A stretch of DNA of 64,000 nucleotides from an uncultured Planktomarina sp. (GCA_943788425.1 CALSQF010000001.1:369620-433619); one strand, 5' to 3'; positions 36,611 through 46,933 are shown, numbered from the stretch's first letter. Translations and numbers: made by a program. Notes: generated by a model not told the origin, from the letters alone.

Positions 36611-37211
36611 ATGCGAAAAACCGTGTTCGTTGGAGCATTAGCCTTCGTGTTTGGCGGCGGAGCGGTGTTTATCTACCTGAGCCACAGCGCCCAATCGACT
36701 GCCTACGCCACAATGCGCGAAAGGCATCACGGCACATCTGGCACAACCCCCCAAGCTATGCGGCACGGGCATATGCATGATGAGAGCACCATGCCGGGCC
36801 TGCAAGGTAAGGACACGACCGAAACCGAAGTCGCCGATCTGCGAACGATTTTTCAACAGCATATGGACATCGAACGCCGTGTCACCAATCTTACCAATGT
36901 TATTTCTACAATTATCGTCTCCGAAAACCCTAAGGTGCGCGCGGCGATTGTCTCGCATGTATCAATGATGGTGACCCGGCTTGCGGAGGGCAGGAACCCG
37001 GAGGTGATCATCCAATCCCCCACCCTTACATGCGCTTTTTGACGTCCATGACGAGATTGAAACCGAGATCGAAGTGACCGGCACGGGTGTTATCATAGTT
37101 CAAACCTCCAGCAATCCCGAGTTCGTAAGGCTCTTGCAAACCCATGCCGCCGAAGTCAGCGATATGTCCGATAGAGGCATGGCCGCGGTGCATGAGCGAA
37201 TATCTCATTGA
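36611..37211 (+). pseudogene. Conserved periplasmic protein, frameshifted near its C-terminus
   Basis: The first 140 residues have a membrane anchor (FVGALAFVFGGGAVFIYL), a His/Met-rich stretch (RHGHMHDESTMPG) and a helical part ending IVSHVSMMVTRLAEGR. A 1-nt insertion at about 37028 (extra A in CTTACAT) ends the frame early. In the next frame the rest continues as ALFDVHDEIETEIEVTG and EVSDMSDRGMAAVHE up to TGA 37209. I recall this as a conserved hypothetical protein of marine Rhodobacterales, without known function. The His/Met segment could bind a metal; that is only inference. Confidence 0.65.
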
Positions 37212-37421
37212 CCCGGCAAAACCTCGAAGAGAGGCGGTTTTCTTGTAAGAACCGGAACCAATGCCCAGTAAACCGTTTGTCTAGTGGTCATGATTGCACC
37301 AAACCTGAGACCGATGGCACGGCGGGCCGGCATAAAGCTGCCTTAGCAGCGGGACCTGGAAAATCCCCTATCCAACGCGGCCCATCCATGGCAAAAACCC
37401 GGAAATTGTTGTTGGGGTCAC

Positions 37422-38000
37422 ATGATACATCGCCTTTATACTTGGACCTTGTCGCTGGCTGAGCATCCTCGGGCGCTTTGCGCTTTGGCCATTGTCGCCT
37501 TCATAGAAAGCTCTTTCTTTCCGATCCCGCCGGATATCATGCTCATACCAATGATCCTAGCGGCGCGGAGCCAAGCGTTTCGCATTGCTTTAGTGGCGGT
37601 TGTGGCCTCGGTTGCGGGCGGGCTTTTTGGTTATGCAATTGGGGCCTTCGCCTTTGAAAGCCTCGGCCAGCCCATCTTGGCCTCATTGGGCAAGGAGAGC
37701 AGCATGGCCGCCTTTAATGATAAATTCAACGCCTATGGGACCTGGGCCGTGCTGATTGCCGGGGTGACGCCCTTCCCGTTCAAAGTGATCACGATCATGT
37801 CGGGTTGGACCGGAATGGCCTTGGTTCCCTTTGTGCTCAGCGCCTTGGTCGCGCGGGCCTTGCGGTTTTTTGCAGTCGCCCTTTTACTGTATTACTTCGG
37901 CCCACCTATCCGCCGCTTTATCGAAAGACATTTGGGCTTGGTCTTTACCGCTTTTATACTCATATTGAGCGCAGGCGTTTTTGCAGTCAGATACCTTTAA
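37422..38000 (+). CDS. DedA/YqaA-type membrane protein
   Basis: This 192-residue protein has about four hydrophobic segments and the DedA-like segment FIESSFFPIPPDIMLIPM near 31-48, with FGYAIGAFAF and PFKVITIMSG, as in the YqaA subgroup of SNARE-associated proteins. Family members affect membrane homeostasis and lipid transport. The ATG at 37422 gives the usual start. It lies 14 bp before dsbB. Confidence 0.88.
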   Translation: MIHRLYTWTLSLAEHPRALCALAIVAFIESSFFPIPPDIMLIPMILAARSQAFRIALVAVVASVAGGLFGYAIGAFAFESLGQPILASLGKESSMAAFNDKFNAYGTWAVLIAGVTPFPFKVITIMSGWTGMALVPFVLSALVARALRFFAVALLLYYFGPPIRRFIERHLGLVFTAFILILSAGVFAVRYL

Positions 38001-38013
38001 ACGAGGCCGCGCT

Positions 38014-38484
38014 ATGTTGTCACAATCATCCCGCCACCTGGCATATCTTGCAGCCGCAGGTTCGGGCGTGCTTCTGGCAGGTGCTTACCTTTTTCAGACA
38101 CTCGGCTATGCGCCATGCCAGATGTGTTTTTGGCAAAGATACCCCCATGCGCTATCCATGGCGATCGGTGCGTTGCTTTGGTTCTGGCCAAACCGTTTTC
38201 TGGCCGGGCTTGGCGCAGCGGCTGCACTGACGACCGCCGGCATCGGCGCATTTCACGCCGGAGTTGAGCAAAAATGGTGGGACGGTCCCAGTTCCTGTAC
38301 CGGTGATGGCGCCGGGTTAAGCGGGCTGTCAGGACAGGATCTCCTGGCAACCGACACCCTCGAAAAGCTTGTTATGTGCGACGAGATTTCGTGGAGCTTT
38401 GTGGGCCTATCTATGCCCGCTTGGAATGCTGTCTTTTCGGCTCTGCTCTGCGCAATCTGGATCACAGCGTTGCGGCGGCGATAA
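38014..38484 (+). CDS. dsbB: DsbB-type disulfide bond protein
   Basis: This protein of about 156 residues has the DsbB core: four membrane helices, the CQMCFWQRYPHA motif near 36-47 (CxxC with Arg) and a second Cys pair at CTGDGAG and VMCDEISW. It reoxidises DsbA and passes electrons to ubiquinone. The ATG at 38014 has GAGG before it and the family start (MLSQSSRHLAYL). Confidence 0.9.
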   Translation: MLSQSSRHLAYLAAAGSGVLLAGAYLFQTLGYAPCQMCFWQRYPHALSMAIGALLWFWPNRFLAGLGAAAALTTAGIGAFHAGVEQKWWDGPSSCTGDGAGLSGLSGQDLLATDTLEKLVMCDEISWSFVGLSMPAWNAVFSALLCAIWITALRRR

Positions 38485-38707
38485 CGCAGAGATTTCCGCA
38501 CCAGGCGATTCTCAAATCACCCAGTGCCGCGGCAATTTTTAGGGATTTTTGAGACAAAATTGGACGGAAATCCGATGCGCTCGCAATAACTTCATCACAA
38601 TATCTTACTCATCCAGCCGCAGGGGCTCTAAGCGTTTGCATCGCATATGTTTGGACAGTAATGTGTCAGACAACTAAATATGGGAATATCCCAGACAGGC
38701 GGCCAAA

Positions 38708-41458
38708 ATGACAGATGAAACACTCCCCCCCGAGAGCAGCGAGACACCAGCTCCAACATCCTCCGCCTATGACGGCCCGGCGATCAGCATCACGCAGGAG
38801 ATGAAAACCTCCTATCTTGACTATGCCATGAGCGTGATTGTCAGCCGTGCAATCCCGGATCTGCGCGATGGTCTCAAGCCCGTACACCGCCGGATTCTCT
38901 ATGCTATGCATGAAACGAATAACACCCATGACAAGCCCTACCGAAAATCCTCGCGGCCGGTCGCAGAAGCTATGGGGAAATACCACCCCCATGGGGACGG
39001 CGCAATCTATGATGCTTTGGTGCGCATGGCGCAGGACTTCTCAATGTCTTTGGTGCTGTTGGACGGTCAGGGCAACTTTGGCTCAATGGATGGCGATAAG
39101 GCCGCCGCCTACCGCTACACCGAAGTGCGGATGGAAAAATCGGCACAAGCGCTTTTGGCGGATATCGACAAAGATACAGTTGATTTTCAGCTCAATTATG
39201 ACGGCAAGGATACAGAGCCTACCGTTCTGCCGGCCCGCTATCCCAATATGCTGGTCAATGGGGCTGGCGGTATTGCAGTGGGCATGGCCACCAATATCCC
39301 GCCCCACAATCTCGGCGAGGTAGTTGATGCGACCTTGGCCTTGATCGAAGATCCTGATCTGACCTCAGAGCAGTTGATTGAGTATATCCCCGGTCCAGAT
39401 TTTCCCACCGGCGGCGTAATGCTGGGCCGCTCAGGTGCCCGCAAAGCCTATCTCGAGGGCCGCGGTAGCGTGATAAACCGCGCAAAAACCCGCTTTGAAG
39501 AGCTGCGTAAAGATCGGTGGGCCATCATCATTGAGGAGATCCCCTATCAGGTCAACAAAGCCGTAATGATTGAGAAAATTGCCGCAGAAGTGCGTGAAAA
39601 GCGCATTGAAGGGGTGGCGCATGTGCAAGACGAATCTGATCGCAATGGCGTGCGCGTGGTTGTCGAGCTGAAACGCGATGCCACGGCGGAAGTGGTTTTG
39701 AACCAATTATTCCGCTACACGCCAATGCAGACCTCCTTTGGCTGTAACATGCTGGCTCTGAATGGTGGGCGCCCCGAACAGCTTACCCTGCGGCGCTTTT
39801 TGACCTGCTTTATAGATTTTCGCGAGGAAGTTGTGGCGCGCCGGACGGCCTTTGAGCTGCGCAAGGCGCGCGAGAGGAGCCATGTGTTATGCGGGCTTGC
39901 GGTGGCGGTGAGCAATGTGGATGAAATTGTTGCCACCATCCGCGCCTCAAGCGATGCCGCAGAGGCACGTCTCAAATTAATGGAGCGGCGCTGGCCTGCG
40001 GCGGAAATTTCCGATTATATCCGCCTGATCGACGATCCAACCCATACGATCAACGACGATGGCACCTACAATCTATCAGAGACGCAGGCGCGGGCTATTT
40101 TGGAGCTGCGTTTACAGCGGTTGACACAAATCGGTGTCAAAGAGGTCACCGACGAGCTGGCTGTTCTGGCCGCGAAGATCAAAGAGTATCTTGAAATTCT
40201 GTCTTCTCGCGAGCGGATCATGGGGATCATTTCCGATGAGCTGCGCGAGGTTAAAGACAATTTCGCCGTTCCGCGCCGCACGGAGATCATTGAATGGTCC
40301 GGTGATATGATGGACGAAGATTTGATTGAGCGTGAGGAAATGGTCGTTACAGTCACCGCCGGCGGCTATATCAAACGCACGGCCTTGGCCGATTTCCGGG
40401 CGCAAAAGCGCGGCGGCAAGGGGCTGCAGGGCATGTCGACCAAAGATGAAGATGTGGTCACCACACTCTTTGTGGCCAATACCCATACCCAGCTGTTGTT
40501 TTTCACAACCGATGGTATGGCCTATAAGATGAAGACCTGGCGGCTGCCGCTCGGAGGGCGCACGGCCAAGGGCAAGGCGATTGTCAATATCTTGCCCATT
40601 CCGACCGGCGTCTCTGTGGCTGCGATCATGCCGGTTGACCGTGATGAAGCCGAATGGGGCGATTTGCAAATCGTCTTTGCAACCACACAAGGCGATGTAC
40701 GCCGCAACCGCCTGTCTGACTTCACCAATGTACGCTCAAATGGCAAGATCGCCATGAAATTGCCCGAAGGGGTGGAATTGGTCAACGCGCGGATCTGCAG
40801 CGAAGATGATGATGTTATGCTCACCACCAACAGTGGCCGAGCCATTCGCTTTGCCTCGAACGATCTGCGGGTGATGAACTCTCGCGCCTCAACCGGTGTG
40901 CGCGGTATTCGTCTCACTGGCGACGATATGGTTGTCTCCATGTCCGTTATTCGCCATTTTGAAGCCACACCCGAAGAGCGCGCCGCCTATCTGAAGATGC
41001 GCCGCGCTCTGGCGGGCGTGACCGATGCGGAGGCCGGTGAGGACGATGTTACAGCCGATCCGAACTTCTCGCAAGAACGCTATGAGGAAATGGCGGCGGT
41101 TGAAAATCTGATCCTGACCATTACCCGTGGCGGCTCTGGCAAGCTGTCGTCCAGCCATGATTACCCGGTGCGCGGGCGCGGCGGGATGGGCGTGGCCGCG
41201 ATAGATAAGGCGATGCGCGGCGGTCCAGTGGTCGCCAGCTTCCCCGTTGAACTTGTCGATCAAATCATGCTAGTTACAAGCACAGGTCAATCAATCCGTT
41301 GCCCCATTGACGGCATTTCCTTCCGCTCCCGCAATGCCGGCGGCGTTCGGGTGTTCAATACAAGCAGCGATGAGCAAGTGGTCAGTGTCGCCTATATACC
41401 GGATCAAGGCGATGGCGAAGACGCGCCAGAGGAAAACACACCCGAGATCAACGCTTAA
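38708..41458 (+). CDS. gyrA: DNA gyrase subunit A
   Basis: This 916-residue protein has the winged-helix catalytic domain with the active Tyr at about 137 (AYRYTEVRM), the QRDR segment [10 protein letters not shown] near 93-102, and a C-terminal beta-pinwheel with the GyrA-box QKRGGKG near 567-573. It makes and rejoins the double-strand break in negative supercoiling. At the E. coli Ser83-equivalent position it has Gly98 (GGC, 38999-39001), while Asp102 (Asp87) is kept. The start [12 protein letters not shown] precedes the conserved core by about 25 residues. Confidence 0.97.
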   Translation: MTDETLPPESSETPAPTSSAYDGPAISITQEMKTSYLDYAMSVIVSRAIPDLRDGLKPVHRRILYAMHETNNTHDKPYRKSSRPVAEAMGKYHPHGDGAIYDALVRMAQDFSMSLVLLDGQGNFGSMDGDKAAAYRYTEVRMEKSAQALLADIDKDTVDFQLNYDGKDTEPTVLPARYPNMLVNGAGGIAVGMATNIPPHNLGEVVDATLALIEDPDLTSEQLIEYIPGPDFPTGGVMLGRSGARKAYLEGRGSVINRAKTRFEELRKDRWAIIIEEIPYQVNKAVMIEKIAAEVREKRIEGVAHVQDESDRNGVRVVVELKRDATAEVVLNQLFRYTPMQTSFGCNMLALNGGRPEQLTLRRFLTCFIDFREEVVARRTAFELRKARERSHVLCGLAVAVSNVDEIVATIRASSDAAEARLKLMERRWPAAEISDYIRLIDDPTHTINDDGTYNLSETQARAILELRLQRLTQIGVKEVTDELAVLAAKIKEYLEILSSRERIMGIISDELREVKDNFAVPRRTEIIEWSGDMMDEDLIEREEMVVTVTAGGYIKRTALADFRAQKRGGKGLQGMSTKDEDVVTTLFVANTHTQLLFFTTDGMAYKMKTWRLPLGGRTAKGKAIVNILPIPTGVSVAAIMPVDRDEAEWGDLQIVFATTQGDVRRNRLSDFTNVRSNGKIAMKLPEGVELVNARICSEDDDVMLTTNSGRAIRFASNDLRVMNSRASTGVRGIRLTGDDMVVSMSVIRHFEATPEERAAYLKMRRALAGVTDAEAGEDDVTADPNFSQERYEEMAAVENLILTITRGGSGKLSSSHDYPVRGRGGMGVAAIDKAMRGGPVVASFPVELVDQIMLVTSTGQSIRCPIDGISFRSRNAGGVRVFNTSSDEQVVSVAYIPDQGDGEDAPEENTPEINA

Positions 41459-41467
41459 ACCAGATAT

Positions 41468-41497
41468 GTGACCGTGCAGGCAATTCTGTGCGGTCAC
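41468..41497 (+). terminator. Hairpin after gyrA
   Basis: GTGACCG and CGGTCAC form a 7-bp stem, extended by TGCA/TGTG partial pairing. It lies 10 bp past the gyrA stop. It lacks a true T-run, so it is a weak or factor-dependent terminator. Confidence 0.45.
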
Positions 41498-41860
41498 TGT
41501 GTTATTTAACAAAATTCATATATATAAAGCTGCTTATATACATAGGTGTATATATACCTATACGGCAAAGCCAACCACAAAGCCCCACTCAGGCTCACCC
41601 TCGCCTTCTGATTGTGTAAACACTTTGTTAATAAATGTTTCATGTCTCAGGTCTAATGAGTGTTTAGCACCAAGTCGCAAGTAGCGAGTTCATTGTGGCA
41701 CCAAAGTGCTTCAATTCGGCCCTTCGACGTAGCTAATTGATTATAAAATGTAAAGTAATGTGCAGATGCGGCGATTATGTATTTTAGAGGGTTTTCCAAG
41801 CATAATACGAGTGAGGGGATGCAACGGCGGCATCATGTTTGATCTGCCTTAGCATTGCAT

Positions 41861-41897
41861 AAAGCACGGTCTCTTGGGTGAGGGACCGTGCTTTTTA
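41861..41897. terminator. Strong bidirectional hairpin terminator
   Basis: AAAGCACGGTC (41861-41871) and GACCGTGCTTT (41884-41894) make a perfect 11-bp stem with a 12-nt loop, followed by T residues on the plus strand. On the minus strand it sits just after the carboxypeptidase stop (41908) and can end that transcript. The better T-tract is on the plus strand, so it may also end a plus-strand RNA coming from gyrA or from this gap. Confidence 0.8.
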
Positions 41898-41907
41898 ATT
41901 TGCCGCA

Positions 41908-43389
41908 TTACAAGCTAAGGTCGTAAAGATCTGAAAATTTATCCTGCAGATAGGCCAGTAAAGGCGCTTCACTCGGCACGGCGCCACAGGCCTGCGTGAT
42001 TGTCTCACGCGGCAAGTTCAACGCTCCATGACGCTGCAAGCTCTCCTTCAGCCAGGCCGTCGCCTTACTCAAATCTCCAACCCGAAGCTGATCGTCCAAA
42101 TCAGGATTAAGCGCCGTCATCCGCTCAAAAAGGCAGCCTGCGTAGACATTGCCAAGCGAATAGGTTGGGAAATATCCGAACAGACCCACAGACCAATGGA
42201 CATCTTGCAAACACCCCTTCGAGGCACGCGGCACCTCATATCCAAAATCAGCCGCAAAGCGATCATTCCAAGCGCTCTGCAAATCTTGCACTTGCAAATC
42301 GCCCGCAATCATCGCGCGCTCCAGATCAAAGCGCAGCAACACATGCAAATTATATTGCACCTCATCGGCCTCAGTGCGGATAAAACCATTGCGTACCGAA
42401 TTCACCGCTTTGTAAAATTCATCCGCGTTTTCAATGCCAAAATCACCAAAGCCCGCGCGCATTTTTCCAAAGAGAAACTCGGTAAAGGCGCGGCTGCGGC
42501 CCAATTGGTTTTCATAGATCCGCGACTGGCTTTCATGAACGCCCATAGAGGCACCCTGCCCTATGGCCGTCAGCGGATACTCTGGATCAACATTTTGCTC
42601 GTAACAGCCATGCCCCACCTCATGAATGGTGGAATAAAAGCAATTGAACGGATCGCTGGAGTCCGTGCGTGTGGTGATCCGGACATCCTGCCCTGATCCG
42701 GAGGAGAAGGGATGCACCGCCTTATCAATCCGCCCACAGTTCAAATCATAGCCAAAACACTGCGCCAATTCACTAGCGATCTGCAATTGCACAGTCTCAT
42801 CAAAAAACCCTTGCAGTGATTTCGCCGGGGGTTTCTCTAAGATCTCACCACGCAGAGCCACCAATCCGGGGCGCAGTGCCCCAAACATCTGGTCGAGCTC
42901 AGAGGCTGTCGTGCCCGGCTCATAATCGGCCAACATGGCATCATAGACATCCCCGCCGGCCGCCAGCGCCTGCCCTTCTTCGCGTTTGAGCGCCAAAACC
43001 TCCTGCAAAACAGGAGCGAAAGCTGCAAAATCATCCCCCGCGCGTGCCGCCGCCCATTTGCCCTGCGCCATTGAGGTTGTGCTGGCGATGGCCTCTGCCA
43101 AATCGCTCGGCACTTTCACCGCGCGCTCATAAGCGGTTTTAATCTCGCGCAGCTGCGCCTGGGTCACCCGGTTAAAGGCCTGCCCGTCACAAGCCGCCAA
43201 CCAATCGCCTACGCGCGGATCTGACCTGCGCGCATGCAGCACCCCTTCGAGCGCGGCCATCTCTTCGCCGCGTTGCGCAGATGACCCGCTGGGCATCATC
43301 GTTTCTTGATCCCACACCAAACGACCTGAAACCTGACCCAATGCCTGGGTTTGGCGATCAAAATGTAGAAGTTCCGTTAAAGCCGTCAT
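41908..43389 (-). CDS. M32 family carboxypeptidase (Taq-type)
   Basis: This protein of about 493 residues has the M32 zinc motif HEVGH (in STIHEVGHGCYEQNV) and the GQGASMGVHESQSR segment with the further ligand Glu. It removes residues from peptide C-termini. The ATG at 43389 is chosen because it overlaps the ctaA stop by 4 bp and the family starts MTALTELLHF; the frame is open up to 43500. Confidence 0.94.
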   Translation of the reverse strand: MTALTELLHFDRQTQALGQVSGRLVWDQETMMPSGSSAQRGEEMAALEGVLHARRSDPRVGDWLAACDGQAFNRVTQAQLREIKTAYERAVKVPSDLAEAIASTTSMAQGKWAAARAGDDFAAFAPVLQEVLALKREEGQALAAGGDVYDAMLADYEPGTTASELDQMFGALRPGLVALRGEILEKPPAKSLQGFFDETVQLQIASELAQCFGYDLNCGRIDKAVHPFSSGSGQDVRITTRTDSSDPFNCFYSTIHEVGHGCYEQNVDPEYPLTAIGQGASMGVHESQSRIYENQLGRSRAFTEFLFGKMRAGFGDFGIENADEFYKAVNSVRNGFIRTEADEVQYNLHVLLRFDLERAMIAGDLQVQDLQSAWNDRFAADFGYEVPRASKGCLQDVHWSVGLFGYFPTYSLGNVYAGCLFERMTALNPDLDDQLRVGDLSKATAWLKESLQRHGALNLPRETITQACGAVPSEAPLLAYLQDKFSDLYDLSL

Positions 43390-44528
43390 GTGGTCCCCCG
43401 AACAGAAGTGGCAATCGGATAGCCCGCCAAAAATCGCGCTCGAAGCACCGCAAGCCACAAAAGCACTGCGGTAAACTGGTGCAAAATAGCCAGGTTCCAA
43501 GGAGATGAATGCATCACCGTCACGACACCTAAGATCATCTGAAACGTCAAAACAAGCCCGACAGTGCCAAAGGCGGCGCGGGTCACCTTATGGGCAGAGG
43601 CCTTGGCCCGCAAAGCCACAACAATGGCAAAGGCAAACAAGAGATAGGCGCTCATCCGATGAATAAACTGCACCAAGCCATCGTCCTCAAAGAAATTCCG
43701 CCACCAAGGCGACAGGCTGAACATATCGGGAGGTAAAAACCCACCAGCCATCAGCGGCCAATCGGTGTAATTGCGCCCAGCATCAATCCCAGCAACCAAG
43801 GCGCCCAGCAGCACTTGCAGCGCCACGAAATGCATCAAGCCGGTGGACATGCCAAACAGCTTGCGCTCCCGCGCGCGGCGCGCCTGCAGCAACTCCGCCT
43901 CAGAGCGGGAAAATATCTGCAAACTCCAGTAAATATACCCCAAAAGCGCAAAAGCCGCCCCGAGATGCGCCATAAGCCAATAGGAGGCCACATCAAGCCG
44001 CACACCATCCAGACCCGAATGGACCATCAGCCAGCCGATTAACCCTTGCAGACCGATAAAAGGTCCAATGGCAAAGAGAGACAGGCGCCGGGCCTTGGGC
44101 AGTTTGCCCGTGGAAAACAACAGCGCGTACCCAAGTGCCCAGGTCAGACCAATGAAACGCCCAAGCTGCCGGTGGCCCCATTCCCACCAAAAGATAACTT
44201 TGAACTCAGCCAAGCTCATCGCAGCATTTTGCACAGCAAATTCAGCGGTGGTTTGATAAGCGGCAAAGGCGGCCTGCCAGGCAGCGGCGCTCAAAGGCGG
44301 GATGGCACCCATAACCGGGTCCCATTCGGTGATCGACAGGCCACTGTCCGTCAGGCGCGTTAATCCGCCCACGGTGATCATAACAATGATCAAACCGACC
44401 AAGCTCCACAACCAAAGGCGCACCCAATGCCGATCTCCATTCCCTGCGCGCGCGATAGCACCCGCACTGGCGCTTGTGATCTTTGTATCGCTGCCAACCT
44501 CTTCAAAGATATTTCGCTTACTCGCCAT
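43386..44528 (-). CDS. ctaA: Heme A synthase
   Basis: This 380-residue membrane protein has about eight helices and the CtaA motifs VGGLTRLTDSGLSITEWDPV near 53-72 and the His-containing helices (WEWGHRQLGRFIG, FIHRMSAYL, ILHQFTAVL). It oxidises heme O to heme A for aa3 oxidases. Its stop overlaps the carboxypeptidase start by 4 bp. The ATG at 44528 is the normal start. Confidence 0.94.
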   Translation of the reverse strand: MASKRNIFEEVGSDTKITSASAGAIARAGNGDRHWVRLWLWSLVGLIIVMITVGGLTRLTDSGLSITEWDPVMGAIPPLSAAAWQAAFAAYQTTAEFAVQNAAMSLAEFKVIFWWEWGHRQLGRFIGLTWALGYALLFSTGKLPKARRLSLFAIGPFIGLQGLIGWLMVHSGLDGVRLDVASYWLMAHLGAAFALLGYIYWSLQIFSRSEAELLQARRARERKLFGMSTGLMHFVALQVLLGALVAGIDAGRNYTDWPLMAGGFLPPDMFSLSPWWRNFFEDDGLVQFIHRMSAYLLFAFAIVVALRAKASAHKVTRAAFGTVGLVLTFQMILGVVTVMHSSPWNLAILHQFTAVLLWLAVLRARFLAGYPIATSVRGTT

Positions 44529-44575
44529 GTTTAAGCCTTTCGTTTCATCTCAAGTTAGGGCTGAAAAATCCACGT

Positions 44576-45322
44576 TCAACCACGCTCTTTCCAACGGACC
44601 ATTTGGCGCATGGTGCCATGCAGCATTTGCACATCGGCTTTGGTCAGCGGCATACGCGACCACAGGTTGCGCAGATGAACTTTCATACTGGCAGCCTTGG
44701 TTTCTGGAAAGAAAAAACCTGCTGTATCAAGTCTTTGCTCAAAATGTTCGGCCAATTTCTCGACTTCAAGCCCACTGGCCCATTCTGATTTTGTCACCTG
44801 AGCCGCAGGTTGCCCCACCTCGCCCACCTGCCTTTGCCACTCATAGCTGAGGAGTAACACACATTGCGCCAGATTGAGCGACGGGAAGTCAGGGTTCACG
44901 GGGACCGAGATAATCGCATTGGCGCGGATGATGTCATCATTTTCAAGACCCGCGCGCTCAGGGCCAAACATCACGGCCACCTTCTGTCCCGTACCAATCC
45001 GCCGTGCCGCTTCCGCCATCGCAAATTCTGGACTGTACACAGGTTTGGTCAAATCACGCGGCCGCGCGGTTGTGGCCATCACGAAGGTGGTATCGGCCAA
45101 TGCCTCGGCCGTTGTGTCAAACAATCGTGCTTCATCGAGCAAACGCCCAGCTCCACTGGCCATCGCCACGGCCTTTTGGCTTGGCCAGCCGTCACGCGGG
45201 TCCACGATGCACATGTGATCGAGCCCAAAATTCCACATAGCCCGAGCGGCAGCGCCAATGTTTTCTCCCATTTGCGGGCGAATGAGGATGATTGCGGGTT
45301 GTTGCAGAGAATGACGTGTCAT
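44576..45322 (-). CDS. trmJ: TrmJ-type tRNA/rRNA 2'-O-methyltransferase
   Basis: This 248-residue SPOUT methyltransferase has PQMGENIGAAARAMWNFGL near 17-35 and the SAM knot segments VMFGPERAGLENDDI and ISVPVNPDFPSLNLAQCV. TrmJ methylates position 32 of some tRNAs. The exact target cannot be read from sequence. It ends at 44576, 47 bp before ctaA on the same strand. Confidence 0.88.
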   Translation of the reverse strand: MTRHSLQQPAIILIRPQMGENIGAAARAMWNFGLDHMCIVDPRDGWPSQKAVAMASGAGRLLDEARLFDTTAEALADTTFVMATTARPRDLTKPVYSPEFAMAEAARRIGTGQKVAVMFGPERAGLENDDIIRANAIISVPVNPDFPSLNLAQCVLLLSYEWQRQVGEVGQPAAQVTKSEWASGLEVEKLAEHFEQRLDTAGFFFPETKAASMKVHLRNLWSRMPLTKADVQMLHGTMRQMVRWKERG

Positions 45323-45424
45323 AGGGTCTCTTAGCGTTCACAGAGGCGCGCGACAAGCGGTGGTCAAAGCCAATTTGTCACGCTATAGCCCGTAGCAACA
45401 CCCGTGCAATTTGGAGCCAATGCG

Positions 45425-46048
45425 ATGAGCACTGAAGATTTGCCGCAGATCTACCTCGTCACCCCCAGTGTGATTGACCTGGAGCACTACCCCGATCAGC
45501 TGGCGCGTGTCTTAGATTCGGTCGAGGTCGCCTGCCTGCGTTTGGGCCTGGCCAGCAGTGACGAAGATCACATAGCGCGCACCGCAGATGCTCTGCGCGA
45601 TGTCGCCCATGCGCGGGACATCATGCTGGTGATTGAAAGGCATGCGTTGTTGGTGGACCGTTTGGGTTTGGACGGGGTGCATCTGATGGACGGCGGGCGC
45701 AATCTGAGGCAATTGCGCAAGGATCTCGGCGAAGACGCAATCCTTGGCGCTTATTGCAACACCTCCCGCCATGATGGGCTGACCGCAGGGGAAGCTGGCG
45801 CCGATTATGTCAGCTTTGGCCCAGTGGCGGCCTCCGCTCTGGGTGATGGGGCGCAGGTGGATCCAGAGTTGTTGACTTGGTGGAGTGAAATGATTGAGGT
45901 GCCTGTGGTCGCAGAGGGTGGCCTGACGGTGGATTTAATCCGCAGCCTCTCCGATAAGGTAGATTTCTTTGCCATTGGCGCTGAGATTTGGACCCAGGAC
46001 GATCCTTTGGCGCAGCTGCGTATGCTCGCCGCTGCCCTAAACGGCTAG
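45425..46048 (+). CDS. Thiamine-phosphate-synthase-like TIM-barrel protein
   Basis: This protein of about 207 residues has the ThiE-like barrel: LGLDGVHLMDGG, GAYCNTSRHDGLTAGEAGADYVSFGP and VPVVAEGGLTVDLI. The usual GQED-type phosphate and Mg2+ segment after GVHL is not present, replaced by LMDGGRNLRQ, so real ThiE activity is uncertain. The ATG at 45425 has GGAG 10 nt upstream; the ATG at 45404 is less likely. Confidence 0.75.
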   Translation: MSTEDLPQIYLVTPSVIDLEHYPDQLARVLDSVEVACLRLGLASSDEDHIARTADALRDVAHARDIMLVIERHALLVDRLGLDGVHLMDGGRNLRQLRKDLGEDAILGAYCNTSRHDGLTAGEAGADYVSFGPVAASALGDGAQVDPELLTWWSEMIEVPVVAEGGLTVDLIRSLSDKVDFFAIGAEIWTQDDPLAQLRMLAAALNG

Positions 46049-46093
46049 GCCGCCCTGCAATCTACCAGCCGAGACCAGATTGACGCTTTGCCC

Positions 46094-46933
46094 TTAAGAG
46101 GTCGCATCCGCCCAAGGCAGGGCTGCGGCGACCTGCGCCTGTAAGTGCCGCGCCAAGGATTTGCGATCGGCAAAATCAATGGCCGCAACGGGTTCATGGT
46201 AGATCACCTGCACGGAGCCATGCCGCTTATATGCCAAAGACTGCAGCAAATGGCGCGCCAAGTCACTGTCTCCCCACCAGCCATAGAACCGCGGATCCTC
46301 ACCTTCAGGGGCATGGAAGGCCAAAGTAATGGCCTGGATGCGCAAATCATCCGGCAGATCTGGCGTCAAAAAGGACTGAAACAGCGTGGGTTTAAATGGC
46401 AATACCCGCCGGCCGTCCGTCGAAGTGCCCTCTGGAAAAAACAGCAACCGATGCCCATGGCGCAAACGATGTTGCAACAGCTGCAAGTGCAGCTGCGCTT
46501 GCTTGCGGTCACGGGTTATAAATTGCGTACCGGTGGCGCGCGCCAACCAGCCAATCATAGGCCAATTTGCAACCTCTGACTTGGCCACAAAATAAATATC
46601 ATCGAAGGCGTTCAGCGCGAAAATATCCAGCCAACTTGTGTGATTGGCCACCGCAACCGCGCTGCCCCGCATCGGCGTGCCGATCACCTCAAGGCGCATG
46701 CCCAGAACCCAAAATGCAAAACGGCAGACCGATTGTGTGATCTTTGGGGTCCAGGGCCGGGCCATTCCATAGACTGGCTTTTCCACCAAGCGCACCAGCA
46801 ACAAAACGGCCAACCCGCCAAATGTGTAACCGCCCATCAATAGGCCGCGCCAAGCCACCCGCATCCAGCCCACAGCAGAAATTGGCACGGGATCGGGTTC
46901 GGTTTCAGACATCCAAGTTGGGAACTTCGTCAT
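46094..46933 (-). CDS. olsA: 1-acyl-sn-glycerol-3-phosphate acyltransferase-like protein (OlsA type)
   Basis: This 279-residue protein has the PlsC motifs HTSWLDIFALN (HX4D) near 97-107 and FFPEGTSTDGRRVL near 170-183 and a membrane helix near 31-50. It transfers an acyl group onto lyso-lipids. It overlaps the OlsB-like gene by 4 bp, and together they fit the ornithine-lipid pair in which OlsA O-acylates lyso-ornithine lipid. PlsC function in phospholipid synthesis is the alternative. Confidence 0.82.
   Translation of the reverse strand: MTKFPTWMSETEPDPVPISAVGWMRVAWRGLLMGGYTFGGLAVLLLVRLVEKPVYGMARPWTPKITQSVCRFAFWVLGMRLEVIGTPMRGSAVAVANHTSWLDIFALNAFDDIYFVAKSEVANWPMIGWLARATGTQFITRDRKQAQLHLQLLQHRLRHGHRLLFFPEGTSTDGRRVLPFKPTLFQSFLTPDLPDDLRIQAITLAFHAPEGEDPRFYGWWGDSDLARHLLQSLAYKRHGSVQVIYHEPVAAIDFADRKSLARHLQAQVAAALPWADATS

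Larger units (their letters stand above)
41459..41907. other. Non-coding interval between gyrA and the carboxypeptidase
   Basis: No gene is supported in this 449-bp AT-rich stretch. It holds a gyrA 3' hairpin (GTGACCG/CGGTCAC arms, 41468-41497) and short palindromes such as ATAGGT...ACCTAT around 41543-41562. A strong hairpin at its end (41861-41897) is listed separately. A small RNA ending at that hairpin is possible. Confidence 0.6.
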
